From: Capra hircus
Taxonomy: Eukaryota > Chordata > Mammalia > Artiodactyla > Bovidae
Reading direction: 5' to 3'
DNA: 64,000 nucleotides
Assembly: GCF_001704415.2 (NCBI RefSeq)
Contig: NC_030824.1
Coordinates: 30,561,022-30,625,021 of the forward strand
Part shown: in pieces, positions 12,330-22,615 of the stretch
Layout: each line of letters begins with the position of its first letter
Position numbering within the stretch: position 1 is the stretch's first letter
Translations under genes and position numbers: made by a program
Notes under the pieces: model-generated
The model's database searches: none
What the model was told of the DNA's origin: nothing
The model's input: only the letters and a program-made list of their open reading frames with translations

Positions 12330-12859
12330 CCCTCTTAGATTCATTGTCTGGTGGCCTACAAATTCAACTGATGAAAGTCAGATTAACAAGAGAAAAGGAA
12401 CACAGACTTTATTAGTGTCTTATGTGCATAGGAGTTCACAAAAAAAAATACATGAAACCCAAGGAGGCACTTAGATTCAAGGGTTTATATACTATTTTAG
12501 CAAAGGAAAAGAGATTCGGACTTTGAAAGGCAATAGATTGTGGCAAAATGACTAAGAAATATGTGGGAGAACTAACAGAAGACAAGGGTTGTTTAGTAAG
12601 ATTGCTATGCAGATTGTTGATAAGAATCACTCACCGCTTACAGAAGAGGACACCTTCACAAAGGGAAATTTATGCTCAACTGTTAACCAGTAAAGGAGAA
12701 AGGAGAGAATTCTTCCTGTATCTGTAGATAACCATTTGCCTTCAGCTCAAACTAATCCTTATGCCAAATAATCCTTATGCCATTTTGGAGGAACACGTCC
12801 TGACCCCCTTCAGTCTCCACATATGTGATTCTGAATAAAGTGACTTTACATATTGTGTT
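12330..12859 (-). repeat. Segment X, copy 1: LTR-like sequence flanking the ERV 3' LTR
   Basis: The part 12391-12859 repeats at 22140-22615 in the same orientation with roughly 97% identity by eye. On the minus strand it has a TATATAAAC box (about 12484-12492), an AATAAAG polyadenylation signal (about 12407-12413) and a U5-like tail running past the duplicated part. This suggests an older solo LTR of another ERV. It begins exactly where the 3' LTR of the neighbouring ERV ends (12860), so it is the ERV's 3' flank. Confidence 0.75.
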
Positions 12860-13470
12860 TGTCACGCGAGTGTATGTTCCTCGGTTCTTCGTCTCATCAC
12901 AACAAATATTTGGAGTGACGGACATTAAAGCCCTCGGCGCGTCATAGCTCTTGGGTCTTGGACAAACCGTGTTATAGCTCATAGGCAAATCAGTGTTACA
13001 GCTCTATTTTATTTAGAAGATAGCAGGAGAATCCATCCTCGAAGCGTGATGGCATGCCAACCCAAAGATTTGAAGGGAAGAGAGTGGAGGAGCGCCTGGG
13101 AGAGGGGGAGGCAGAGAGAGAGAAAGAGCGCACACATGCAGGAGAGGGAGAGAGAGAGAGAATGCACGCAGGAGAGAAAGAGAGAGAGAGAGAGCACACG
13201 CATGCGGGAGAGAAAGAGAGAGAGAGAGAGCACACACCACGCGGGAGAGAGAAAGAGAGAGGGCGATTTGGCTCCTCCTTTTATATGTTTTTGCCCCACC
13301 CGGGCCTGCCCTGTGCAAATTGGGCTTAGCCAGGAGTGCTGTTTGTTCTAACTGAAGTCTTCACTCTGGTCCTCGGACCTTCTTTTGTTCTATTTTCGCG
13401 GGCTTTTCCCTTCCTTGTCTTTTAGCCACCGCCATTTTGGACTCCTTTTCCCTATTCTACCTACCTAACA
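12860..13470 (-). mobile_element. 3' LTR of the class I ERV
   Basis: A 611-bp LTR with TG and CA ends on the minus strand (TGTTAGG at 13470, GTGACA at 12860). It has a CATATAAAAGG TATA box at about 13277-13287 and AATAAA at 13008-13013. A GA-rich minisatellite (13090-13262) lies between them, so it falls in the 5' transcribed part. A purine tract precedes the TG end, as expected for a 3' LTR. The last 8 bp recur next to the primer site at 22132-22139. Confidence 0.88.
13090..13262. repeat. GA-rich minisatellite inside the LTR
   Basis: About four or five units of roughly 30-36 bp, each a run of GAGA with GAAAGAGAG followed by a CACACGCATGC-like spacer. Open frames across it (SLSLSF-like or REREKE-like) are repeat artefacts. 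Confidence 0.85.
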
Positions 13471-13487
13471 TTTTCCCCCCTCAAGAG
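13471..13487 (-). other. Polypurine tract of the class I ERV
   Basis: The minus strand reads a purine run (GAGGGGGGAAAA) directly before the TG of the LTR. This is the place and composition of the plus-strand primer of retroviruses. Confidence 0.8.
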
Positions 13488-13559
13488 ATGGAAGGCCCAA
13501 TTCTTTGGGAATAGGGGCATCGAGGTCTTTCTGGCTACTTCCTGCTGAACTGCGGTGGC

Positions 13560-13930
13560 GAGGGGTATTGGGCCTCCCCCTCTTGTTCGTCTCAAGCCTC
13601 AGAGTCCTTATAGCGGTGTCCATCTAAGGGTATGATATTTTTCGTGGTCGGCTGTAGTTTTAATATCTTTGTTGAACTGGCACTGCGTGTTGTAGCTTGT
13701 TGACCTGGGCAGAGACAAAACGGGTTAGACAACTGACAGTACATGGAATAATCATAAGCGTCATCAATATAGCAGAACAAGGACTAGTAGGGGCATTAGT
13801 CATTTTTAAATTCACATCGCCAGGATGGCTCAAGTCCCTCCTTGTTCAGGGATCAGAAGATCTATCTCCTGTCTGTTTTGGAATACAATCTCTATCAAGC
13901 TGGGTTGGCTCTTTAGAGCTATCCTGAGAA
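13560..13930 (-). pseudogene. env remnant (TM region) of the class I ERV
   Basis: Almost the whole surface subunit is absent. What remains after integrase is a short TM stretch including a degenerate QNR..DLL..EQGG-like block (about 13835-13905), matching the position of the TM immunosuppressive region of gamma-type envelopes. A last segment then runs to the polypurine tract. Stops and frame changes make it non-functional. The env deletion is inferred from the short distance between integrase and LTR. Confidence 0.65.
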
Positions 13931-15060
13931 ATCTTATCCCCAGAAACTTAATTTTGGGGGTGTTCATTAGAATGGCACTCATTGGTAGTCCTGAATAGGT
14001 ATCTGAGATCTCCCAGGGCCTCACAGGTGTATTGAGTGTCCTCTTCTGTTTTCTTCCATGGCTTGACTTGTAAGTAGTGAATCCAGGAGTCATGTCCTGG
14101 TACCTTGACTGCTGTGGGGGTAGAAAGTATGACAGGGTAGGGGCCCTTCCATGTGGGCTGGAGTTGAGCTTTTGGGGACCCATCTTTCCAGACTTATTTA
14201 GGACTTAAGTCCCTGGAGCAGATAGTGGTGACTCCTTAGAATCTTTTGGGTCCTGGTTTATACCCCACGAGCGTATATCCTGTTGGAATTGCCCAATGGC
14301 CATGGTTTAAGACTGGAGGGTCTGAACCTCTGGATCTAGGAAGAGGTCCTTGACATAAACAAAAGGTCTCCCATATAGCATCTCATAAGAACTAAGACCA
14401 AGCTGTTCCTTAGGGGCAATACGGGTGCAGAGGAGAGCTATTGGTAAAGCCTCCTCCCATCCCAGGGAGGTGTCCTGGGTTATCTTTTTTATCGCTGATT
14501 TTAAGAATTGATTGGCTCTTTCTACTTTTCCCAAAGATTGAGGCCTCCAGGCACAATGGAGATAATAAGTAATGCCCAATGCTTTTGAGACCCCTTGGGT
14601 GACCTTGGAAGTAAATGATGTCCCATTGTCACTTTGTAATGACCTGGGCAGACCAAATCTTGGAATGATTTCATGAAGCAGTTTTTTTACCACTTCCTCA
14701 GCCTTCTCAGTCCGGGTGGGAAAGCCTTCAATCCATCCTGTGAATGTATCTATCATGACTAATAGGTATTTATACCCTTGAGAAACTGGCATCTGGGTGA
14801 AGTCCATCTGCCAGTCCTCTCCTGGGTAGGCCCCACATCATTGGATGGGCTGGTCCAGCTGGGGTCTTCGAGCTCCTTGGGGGTTGTTTAACTGGCAAGT
14901 GGAACAAGAGGAGACCACCTGTCTTATAGTTGTTTGGAAGCCTGTTCCTCTGAAGGACCTTTCTAGTAATCTTTGGAGGGCCTTTTCTCCTAAATGAGTA
15001 GTGGCATGTAAGGAGTTAACCAACTTCCATTGGAGGTTCCCAGGCAGAAAAAGGAGTCCC
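13931..15060 (-). pseudogene. pol integrase of the class I ERV (broken)
   Basis: Gamma-type integrase. The HHCC zinc-binding stretch is at 15023-14838 (HATTH..CSTC). The catalytic core at 14807-14307 retains D (MDFTQ), D (QSDNGTSF) and E (KVERANQ). An in-frame stop separates the two blocks, and the C-terminal region continues in other frames to about 13930. The D,D,E triad is visible but the gene cannot make a full protein. Confidence 0.88.
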
Positions 15061-16050
15061 TCCTTTTGGAATCACCCCATATGATCTTCTTGAAAGCCCT
15101 TGCTCTTAGTTTTAAGAGTCTCACCTTCAGTATAGGAAGGAGTTTCTGGCAAATTAGTCTGTGGAACTAAGGTGGCAGCCCCTATTAGGTCATGGTTCTA
15201 TAATTCTGCTCTCCTAGCTGCCTGATCAGCTGCTTGGTTCCCTCGTGCCACTTCTGTGCTCCCTTTTTGGTGTCCTTTACAGTGGGAGACTGAAACCTCA
15301 GTGGGCAGATGGACTGCCTCCAAGAGTCGAAGAATCTGATCATCACATTTGTTTGGGGACCCTCGGGTGGTCAAGTGGTCCCTTTCTTTCCAAATAGCCG
15401 CATGTGCATGTAGCACCAGAAAGGCAGACTTGGAGTCAGTGTAGATGGCTATGCTTCTTCCTTTTCCCAGCTCTAAAGCTCGAGTCAGGGCTATGAGCTC
15501 AGCTAATTGGGCTGAAGTACGTGACAGAGGCTTAGCCTCTATGGTCTCGAAATTGGAGACTACTGCATACCTGGCTCTTCTTTTTTCATCCAAGACAAAG
15601 CTGCTTCCATCAGTGTACCAGATTTCCCCAGGATTGCTCAGAGGATCTTCTGACAATCCCTCTCGGGGTTTTGTCCAGTGGTCCAAGGTTTCTAGACAAG
15701 AGTGAAAGGGGAGAGAGCCTTCGGGGGTAGGCAGGAGGGTGGCTGGGTTAAGAACCTCACAAGGGGATATAGTGAGACCTGGATTTTCCATCAGCATTAC
15801 TTGATATCTGAGGACTCTTTGATCAGACATCCATAAATGGCCTCTCCCATTTAGGAGTTGTTTTACTTGGTGGCTGGTAAAAATAGTTAGTTTGCCCCCA
15901 AAGGAGAGTTTTAAAGCATCTTCTATCATGATTGCAATAGCTGCAAGATTTTGAAGGCAGGGAGCCAGCCTCAGGTAGTTGGATCGAGCTTTTTGGATAA
16001 ATAAGCTACAGGCTGGGGCTCAGATCCCAACCTTTGAGTTAACACCCCCA
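15061..16050 (-). pseudogene. pol RNase H and connection of the class I ERV
   Basis: The frame at 15929-15198 holds a retroviral RNase H with the acidic residues in YTDGSS, AELIAL, YTDSK and NQAADQ. The preceding RT thumb/connection lies in a different frame (16177-15971), so at least one frameshift separates them. Its product would degrade RNA in RNA-DNA hybrids during reverse transcription, but this copy is dead. Confidence 0.87.
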
Positions 16051-17060
16051 AAGCTATTCCCTCTCTTTCATGGACATAAACTTGGAATGCTTTTTCTGGT
16101 CTGGCAACCTCAAAGCAGGTGCCTGAGTTAAGGCCTGTTTTAGTGTAGCCTCTGCCTGCTTTTGAGGAGTTCCCCACATCAGTGGGATTGAATCATCTCT
16201 TCCCTTTAAGCTTTCACATAAGGGCTGGGCAATTAGACCATAGTTGGGTATCCAGATTCTACAATATCCAGTTAGCCCCAGGAAAGCTCGCAATTGTTTT
16301 CGAGTCGTGGGGGAGGGCAACTGGAGGATTCCTTGTACCCGATCAGAGGACAGCCTCCTGGACCTGTGTGTAATCTGAACTCCCAGGTAAGTGACCTTTG
16401 TCTAGACCATCTGTGCCTTAGCACGGGAGACTTTATATCCTCTTTCTGCCAAGAAGTTTAGAGCCTGAATTGCATGTTGTTGGACACTTTTCTCATCTGG
16501 AGAGCAGATTAGTAGGTCATCTACATATTGTAATATTTTTCCATTAGGTCCCAGGTCCAGATCTAGGAGATCCCAGCTAAGGGCCTGTCCAAACAGGTGG
16601 GGGCTATCTCTGAACCCCTGAGGTAATACTGTCCAAGTCATCTGTTGGCGTTTTTCTCCTGGGGCCTCCCACTCAAGGGCAAAAAGATATTGGGATTCTT
16701 TAGCCAGTGGTATGCAAAAAAATGCATCTTTGAGATCCAAGACTGTAAACCACTTGGCACTGGGTGGGATTTCTCCCAAGATTGCATAGGGATTGGGTAC
16801 TGTGGGATGGAGGGGGACTACAGCTTCATTTATGATCCGGAGATCTTGAACCATTTGCCAGGTTCTGTCTTTTTCTTTACTGAGAGGATTGGGGTGTTAC
16901 ATGGTGAACTGGTGGGGACCAATAGCCCACAAGCAAGCAATTTATTTATTAAAGGCTGTAGTCCCTCCCAAGCCTCTCTTTTGAGAGGGTATTGTTTCCA
17001 GTTAGGAAACCAAGTGGGATCTCGGAGGACAATGATGACCGGTTTGGCTTGGTAGGCTCA
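16051..17060 (-). pseudogene. pol reverse transcriptase of the class I ERV (broken)
   Basis: The palm domain with the catalytic YVDD box is in the stretch 16854-16402. The N-terminal fingers (VKKKDRTWQM-like motif near 16880) begin in another frame shared with the protease. I see a stop at 17060-17058 at the protease-RT boundary, a frameshift near 16875, and a stop at 16402 before the thumb block (16320-16054). Confidence 0.88.
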
Positions 17061-17528
17061 TCCAGGAATCCCCTGGTCCCACACCTGGGGATTAATTTTG
17101 TCTTCCCATGGTTTTTGGCCCCTCTCTATTGAAGGTGTAATGGGTTGCTCAGTAGTAACCAGGAGCTGTAGAACTCTAGGGGCTGAAAAACTTCCCATCA
17201 CAAGGGTGGTCCCCAGTTTAGTGAGTATATCTCTTCCCAATAAGGGAGTAGGACACTCAGGGACCACCAGAAACTGGTGGGAAAATATTTGTCCATCCCA
17301 GCAACAAAGAAGTGCTCGGGTGAATCTTTTAGTAGTTGCTTTTCCTGTAGCACCCAAAATGGTACAGGTTTGGGAGGAGAAGGCTCCAGAGTAGGAGATC
17401 AAGACAGAGTAGGTAGCCCATGTGTCAACCAGGAAGTTCTCGGACCTATCTGCCACATCCAGTTGCACCCTTGGCTCCAGCCCCGTGATGGTTATCTGTG
17501 ACAGGCGAGCTGGCTGGAGTGGGCCGCT
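17061..17528 (-). pseudogene. pro (aspartic protease) of the class I ERV, active site altered
   Basis: Retroviral aspartic protease stretch. The catalytic triad normally read as D-T-G is D-T-W here (LVDTWATYSVL), so the glycine is lost. A flap-like region and the terminal GRD motif follow. It lies in the same frame as gag behind one stop codon, the gamma-type readthrough arrangement. Confidence 0.83.
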
Positions 17529-17986
17529 TCAGTCCTCTTGAACCATCGTGAGGGTAGGTTTGGCGTTTGACCTTGAGGCTCTTGGGTCCCAAGGGCAGAG
17601 CGCCACCCAATGTCCCAGTTGATGGCATTTGTGGCAAGCCATTCTAGAAGACTTGTCACGGTTTGGACACTCTTTGGCCCAATGCCCCGCCTGTCTACAG
17701 ATCAGGCATTTGTCTCGTGCCTTGTCCTTCAAGGACTCGGGGTTTGCTATAGGGCTTCTCTGGAGGGCGGCCAGCATCTGGGCATGCCTTGTCTCTTTCT
17801 TTCTCTCCTTCTCCTGGGCCTTGGCCTCCTTCTCCTGTTCTCTGTTATAAAAGGTATTGGTGGCTGTCTGGACCATCTCATCTAAGGAGGCAGCGGGGTC
17901 CTGCTGTTGTAGCTGTTGTAACTTAATTCTGATATCTGATGCACATTGGGACAGGAATGTGTCCTTTAAAATCACCTGTCCCTCAT
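17529..17986 (-). pseudogene. gag (capsid C-terminus and nucleocapsid) of the class I ERV
   Basis: Shows the capsid C-terminal segment (QCASDIRIKLQ), a charged EKEAKAQEKERKK stretch and two CCHC zinc knuckles (CLICRQAGHWAKEC and CHKCHQLGHWVALC). The stop at 17529 is in frame with the protease downstream, fitting translational readthrough. A BovB LINE at 17987 splits it from the rest of the capsid at 20205-20340. Confidence 0.87.
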
Positions 17987-20193
17987 CTTTGCAGCCAAAG
18001 ATGGAGAAGATCTATACAGTCAACAAAAACAAGACTGGGAGCTGACTGTGGCTCAGATCATGAACTCCTTATTGCCAAATTCAGACTTAAATTGAAGAAA
18101 GTAGGGAAAACCGCTAGACCATTCAGGTATGACCTAAATCAAATCCCTTATGATTATACAGTGGAAGTGAGAAATAGATTTAAGGGTCTAGATCTGATAG
18201 AGTGCCTGATGAACTATGGAATGAGGTTCATGACATTGTACAGGAGACAGGGATCAAGACCATCCCCATGGAAAAGAAATGCAAAAAAGCAAAATGGTTG
18301 TCTGGGGAGGCCTTAAAAATAGCTGTGAAAAGAAGAGAGGTGAAAAGCAAAGGAGAAAAGGAAAGATATAAGCATCAGAATGCAGAGTTCCAAAGAATAG
18401 CAAGAAAAGATAAGTAAGCCTTCTTCAGCAATCAATGCAGAGAAACAGAGGAAAAGAACAGAATGGGAAAGACTAGAGATCTCTTCAAGAAAATTAGAGA
18501 TAACAAGGGAACATTTCATGCAAAGATGGGCTCGATAAAGGACAGAAATGGTATGGACCTAACAGAAGCAGAAGATATTAAGAAGAGGTGGCAAGAATAC
18601 ACAGAAGAACTGTACAAAAGAGATCTTCACGACCCGGATAATCACGATGGTGTGATCACTAATCTAGAGCCAGACATCCTGGAATGTGAAGTCAAGTGGG
18701 CCTTGGAAAGCATCACTACGAACAAAGCTAGTGGAGGTGATAGAATTCCAGTTGAGCTGTTTCAAATCCTGAAAGATGATGCTCTGAAAGTGCTGCACTC
18801 AATATGCCAGCAAGTTTGGAAAACTCAGCAGGGGCCACAGGACTGGAAAAGGTCAGTTTTCATTCCAATCCCAAAGAAAGGCAATGCCAAAGAATGCTCA
18901 AACTACCGCACAATTGCACTCATCTCACATGCTAGTAAAGTAATGCTCAAAATCCTCCAAGCCAGGCTTCAGCAATACATGAACCATGAACTCCCTGATG
19001 TACAAGCTAGTTTCAGAAAAGGCAGAGGAACCAAAGATCAAATTGCCAACATCTGCTGGATCATGGAAAAAGCAAGAGAGTTCCAGAAAAACATCTATTT
19101 CTGCTTTATTGACTATGCCAAAGCCTTTGACTGTGTGGATCACAATAAACTGTGGAAAATTCTGAAAGAGATGGGAATACCAGATCACCTAACCTGCCTC
19201 TTGAGAAATCTGTATGCAGGTCAGGAAGCAACAGTTCGAACTGGACATGGAACAACAGACTGGTTCCAAATAGGAAAAGGAGTATGTCAAGGCTGTATAT
19301 TGTCACCCTGCTTAACTTATATACAGAGTACATCATGAGAAACGCTGGACTGGAAGAAACACAAGCTGGAATCAAGATTGCGGGGAGAAATATCAATAAC
19401 CTCAGATATGCAGATGACACCACCCTTATGGCAGAAAGTGAAGAGGAACGAAAAAGCCTCTTGATGAAAGTGAAAGGGGAGAGTGAAAAAGTTGGCTTAA
19501 AGCTCAACATTCAGAAAACTAAGATCATGGCATCTGGTCCCATCACTTCATGGGAAATAGATGGGGAAACAGTAGAAACAGTGTCAGACTTTATTTTGGG
19601 GGGCTCCAAAATCACTGCAGGTGGTGACTGCAGCCATGAAATTAAAAGATGCTTACTCCTTGGAAGAAAAGTTATGACCAACCTAGATGGTATATTCAAA
19701 AGCAGAGACATTACTTTGCCAACTAAGGTCCGTCTAGTCAAGGCTATGGTTTTTCCTGTGGTCATGTATGGATGTGAGAGTTGGACTGTGAAGAAGGCTG
19801 AACGCCGAAGAATTGATGCTTTTGAACTGTGGTGTTGGAGAAGACTCTTGAGAGTCCCTTGGACTGCAAGGAGATCCAACCAGTCCATTCTGAAGGAGAT
19901 CAACCCTGGGATTTCCTTGGAAGGAATGATGCTAAAGCTGAAGCTCGAGTACTTTGGCCACCTCATGGGAAGAGTTGACTCATTGGAAAAGACTCTGATG
20001 CTGGGAGGGATTGGGGGCAGTAGAAGAAGGGGATGACCGAGGATGAGATGGCTGGATGGCATCACCGACTCGATGGACATGAGTCTGAGTGAACTCTGGG
20101 AGATGGTGATGGACAGGGAGGCCTGGTGTGCTTCGATCCATGGGGTCGCAAAGAGTCAGACACGACTGAATGACTAAACTGAACTGAACTGAA
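17987..20193 (+). mobile_element. BovB LINE inserted in ERV gag, 11-bp TSD
   Basis: A plus-strand BovB of about 2.2 kb, cut at its 5' end inside the endonuclease domain. It carries the last endonuclease part (GADCGSDHELL), the RT domain (KAFDCVDHNKLW, YADD) and the 3' UTR ending in ACTGAACTGAACTGAA. Flanking ERV gag is duplicated as CTGTCCCTCAT at 17976-17986 and 20194-20204. Frames 18202-18417, 18463-19338 and 19152-20036 are fragments of one ORF2 broken by a stop and frameshifts. It is younger than the ERV it interrupts. Confidence 0.95.
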
Positions 20194-20345
20194 CTGTCCC
20201 TCATAAGAGTCTAAGTCCAGATTGGAAAACTTTTGGAGTGCCTCTTTTAGCCTTTCCAGAAAGGCAATGGGGTTCTCATTGGGCTCCTGAGTTATTGCTG
20301 AGACTGGGCACAGTCCCACAATAGGCTTCCTTCTGTTTCCATGGG
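20194..20345 (-). pseudogene. gag (capsid part) of the class I ERV, right of the BovB
   Basis: Encodes a gamma-type capsid block (NENPIAFLERLKEALQKF) that continues across the BovB insertion into the stretch at 17986. Farther upstream the capsid N-terminal domain is not visible. It is replaced by, or was lost next to, the minisatellite at 20380-21050. Confidence 0.85.
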
Positions 20346-20379
20346 TGGACTTCCTTAGGGGTGAGTCTTTCTGAAACTT

Positions 20380-21050
20380 ATCCTACCCAGAACTGTTGCA
20401 AACTGAGAGCCAGGCATGCCACGGCTGGGCGTGACAGCCTCCTAGAGATCGAATCCCCAGGCAGGTCGAGGCGTGACAGCTTCCTGAGAATTGGGTCCCT
20501 GGGCAGGTCGAGGCGTGACGACCTCCTGGGACCCCTGGGACTAGCAGATCCCCTAGCAGGTTGAGGCATGACAACCTTTCGAGGATCTGATCCCTAGGCA
20601 GGTCAAGGCGTGATGACCTCCTGGGACCCCCGGATCGGAGTTGAGCATCCCCAAGATCTCCAGTGTGACCAGTGCTGGGTAGAATTAAGGGGTTTGTAAC
20701 TCATTGCTAGTTTGCCCACCATAGACGGGAAGAGATATGATGTAAGCTCATCCTACTTAGTACTGTTGCAACCTAAGAGCCAGGCATCCCTGGGTCAGGG
20801 TGCAGATCCCCAGGCAGGCTGAGGCGTGACAGCCTCCTAGAGATCGAATCCCCAGGCAGGTCGAGGCGTGACGGCCTCCTGGGACCCCTGGGACTAGCAG
20901 ATCCCTGAGCAGGTTGAGGCATGACAACATTTCGAGGACCAGATCCCTAGGCAGGTCAAGGTGTGATGACCTCCTGGGACCCCCGGACTGGAGTTTGGGC
21001 ATCCCCAAGGTCTCCAGTGTAACCAGTACTGGGCAGGATTAGGGGGTTGG
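20380..21050. repeat. 42-bp minisatellite within a 370-bp tandem duplication
   Basis: Basic units of 42 bp (GAGGCGTGACAGCCTCCTAG-type, ending GGCAGGTC) follow one another with one 53-bp variant. The whole block is duplicated: ACTGTTGCA at 20392 and 20762 (offset 370) and CTCCAGTGT at 20658 and 21012 (offset 354). The unit is a multiple of three, so each frame gives 14-residue repeats such as RLDLPGDSISRRLS. No known Gag domain is recognised there. Confidence 0.85.
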
Positions 21051-21159
21051 ATATTATAGAGTATTTCCCTCCCAAGGCCAGCTATTTTCTGGTTGTCTCT
21101 CCAGAAGATTGTAGAGGCAACCTTGTGGGTCTGGATGGGGCTGAGGCAAAGAGCATGAA

Positions 21160-21590
21160 ACAGGAGGGAAGAGGGAAGAGCACAACCTTTCAAAGAATGA
21201 CATAGCACAAGGGGATAATGTAAACCAGTTAAAACCAACTGGGTCCAAGATGAAAAGTAAAATTCAAGTACTTAATCCCCAATCTATAAACCAACAGACA
21301 CACCCAGAGGTGGGTGGTTCCCCAATGGTAGGGATGATCCTCCCACTCATTAGCATATGAATTCCATTCCTTCACAAAACCTAGCCAGGCCTAATTCCGT
21401 GGCCCCAGCCCTTGGCAATGGTTCACACCCCGAAGAGTGGTTTCTCTCTGGATCCTAACAAATCCACCTCTTATCGCTTTGTCTCTCAATAAAGTTTTGC
21501 AATGAGACATCAGGGCCTGAGTTTCATTAGTTTTGGCAGAGCTTGAGTCCTGGGAAAGAGCTGAAGGACAGGAGGAAAAAGCAGTGGGAA
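21160..21590 (+). mobile_element. Class I-type solo LTR inserted in the ERV leader region
   Basis: Plus-strand LTR-like segment: AAACCAGTTAAAACCAACTGGGTCCAAGATG near the start, CTCATTAGCATATGAATT in the middle, and TCTCAATAAAG (polyadenylation signal, about 21484-21494) before a GCAATGAGACATCAGGG end. The same pattern occurs at 44030-44475, so the two are related LTR copies. Ends are approximate. Confidence 0.65.
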
Positions 21591-22109
21591 AAACGTGCCA
21601 AGGAGTCCCCTTCATAGCCCCCTGGAAAATGTGCTAAATATCTGACCGGTGCTCACAATTTCATTGGTCTGATCCTTGGCACAGAGAAGAGAAAGGACAG
21701 AAGAACCCCCACTGGCTTGTGTAACAGCTACTGGGGCCCAGCAGATAGAGCCTTTGGGACATGCTGAGGAGCAGCCTCTCCAGAGTCCCTCAGTTGTGCC
21801 CCCTGCCGCCCGCCTGTTCGCAGGAGGTTTGAGGGAACAAGAAACAAGAGATTGTAAAGGAATTAAGATTTCCTTAGGCATGTCCCTCCAGCGAGGACCT
21901 CTTACCAGACCAGAGGTCTTCTGGTATCTGAAACTGGGCCATGTGAGCTTTCTGCCGAGTTTGTTTTTCGCTGTCCCGGTTTCCAGCACCATTGGCCTTC
22001 CCCTGCGCTGGATTTTCTTCACGTTCCACCTCTACCGTGGGAGCTTCTCTGAGCTGGGCTCCTGCTGTGCCTGGCTTCTTCCACATGGAGGTTGTTTCAG
22101 CCAGGTTAC
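21591..22109 (-). other. 5' leader of the class I ERV
   Basis: Untranslated leader expected between primer site and gag. Open frames here (22022-21612 minus and 22164-21676 plus) show no Gag domain, so I do not call a protein. Confidence 0.5.
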
Positions 22110-22127
22110 ATCCGAGTCACAGCACCA
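22110..22127 (-). other. Primer-binding site, tRNA-His type
   Basis: On the minus strand it reads TGGTGCTGTGACTCGGAT, which matches the 3' end complement of tRNA-His as I recall it except for one base. HERV-H elements use the same tRNA. Four bases separate it from the 8-bp LTR remnant at 22132-22139. Confidence 0.8.
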
Positions 22128-22131
22128 TAGA

Positions 22132-22139
22132 TGTCACGC
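22132..22139 (-). mobile_element. 8-bp remnant of the 5' LTR of the class I ERV
   Basis: GCGTGACA on the minus strand equals the last 8 bases of the 3' LTR at 12860-12867 and sits just before the primer site. The remaining 600 bp of the 5' LTR is missing and segment X stands in its place. Confidence 0.7.
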
Positions 22140-22615
22140 AGAAAAGGAACACAGATTTTATTAGTGTCTTATGTGCATAGGAGTTTACAAAAAAAATACA
22201 TGAAACCCAAGGAGGCACTTAGATTCAAGGGTTTATATACTTTTTAGCAAAGGAAAAGAGATTTGGACTTTGAAGGCAATAGATTGTGGCAAAATGACTA
22301 AGAAATATGTGGGAGAACTAACAGAAGATAAGGGTTGTTTAGTAAGATTGCTATGCAGATTGTTGATAAGAATCACTCACCGCTTACTGAAACAGAAGAG
22401 GACACCTTCACAAAGGGAAATTAATGCTCAACTGTTTGTTAGACAGAAAAGGAGAAGGAAGAGAATTCTTCCTATATCTGTAGATAACCATTTGCCTTCA
22501 GCTCAAACTAATCCTTATGCCAAATAATCCTTATGCCATTTTGGAGTAACACGTCCTGACCCCCTTCAGTTTCCACATATGTGATTCTGAAAAAAGTGAC
22601 TTTACATATTGTGTT
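22140..22615 (-). repeat. Segment X, copy 2, in place of the 5' LTR
   Basis: Direct repeat of 12391-12859 with about a dozen substitutions and a few small indels, including an extra 6 bp near 22388. It begins (minus strand) at the same AACACAATATG as copy 1, but here preceded by unique DNA. It stops about 15 bp after its AATAAA signal, joined to the ERV remnant. Confidence 0.85.

Noticed and set aside
12996..13351. Several 80-101 codon frames (SLSLSF and RERERE types)
   Set aside because: They are translations of the GA-rich minisatellite in the LTR, open on both strands because of composition.
20361..20574. Short overlapping frames across the 42-bp repeat as genes
   Set aside because: A repeat unit divisible by three keeps all frames open; no domain, start context or conservation is visible.
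12391..22615. Segment X copies as the genuine LTR pair of the class I ERV
   Set aside because: The real 3' LTR with polypurine tract, TATA and CA end is 12860-13470. X lies outside it, and its two copies differ in extent at the U5 side, so X is flanking DNA rather than this ERV's LTR.
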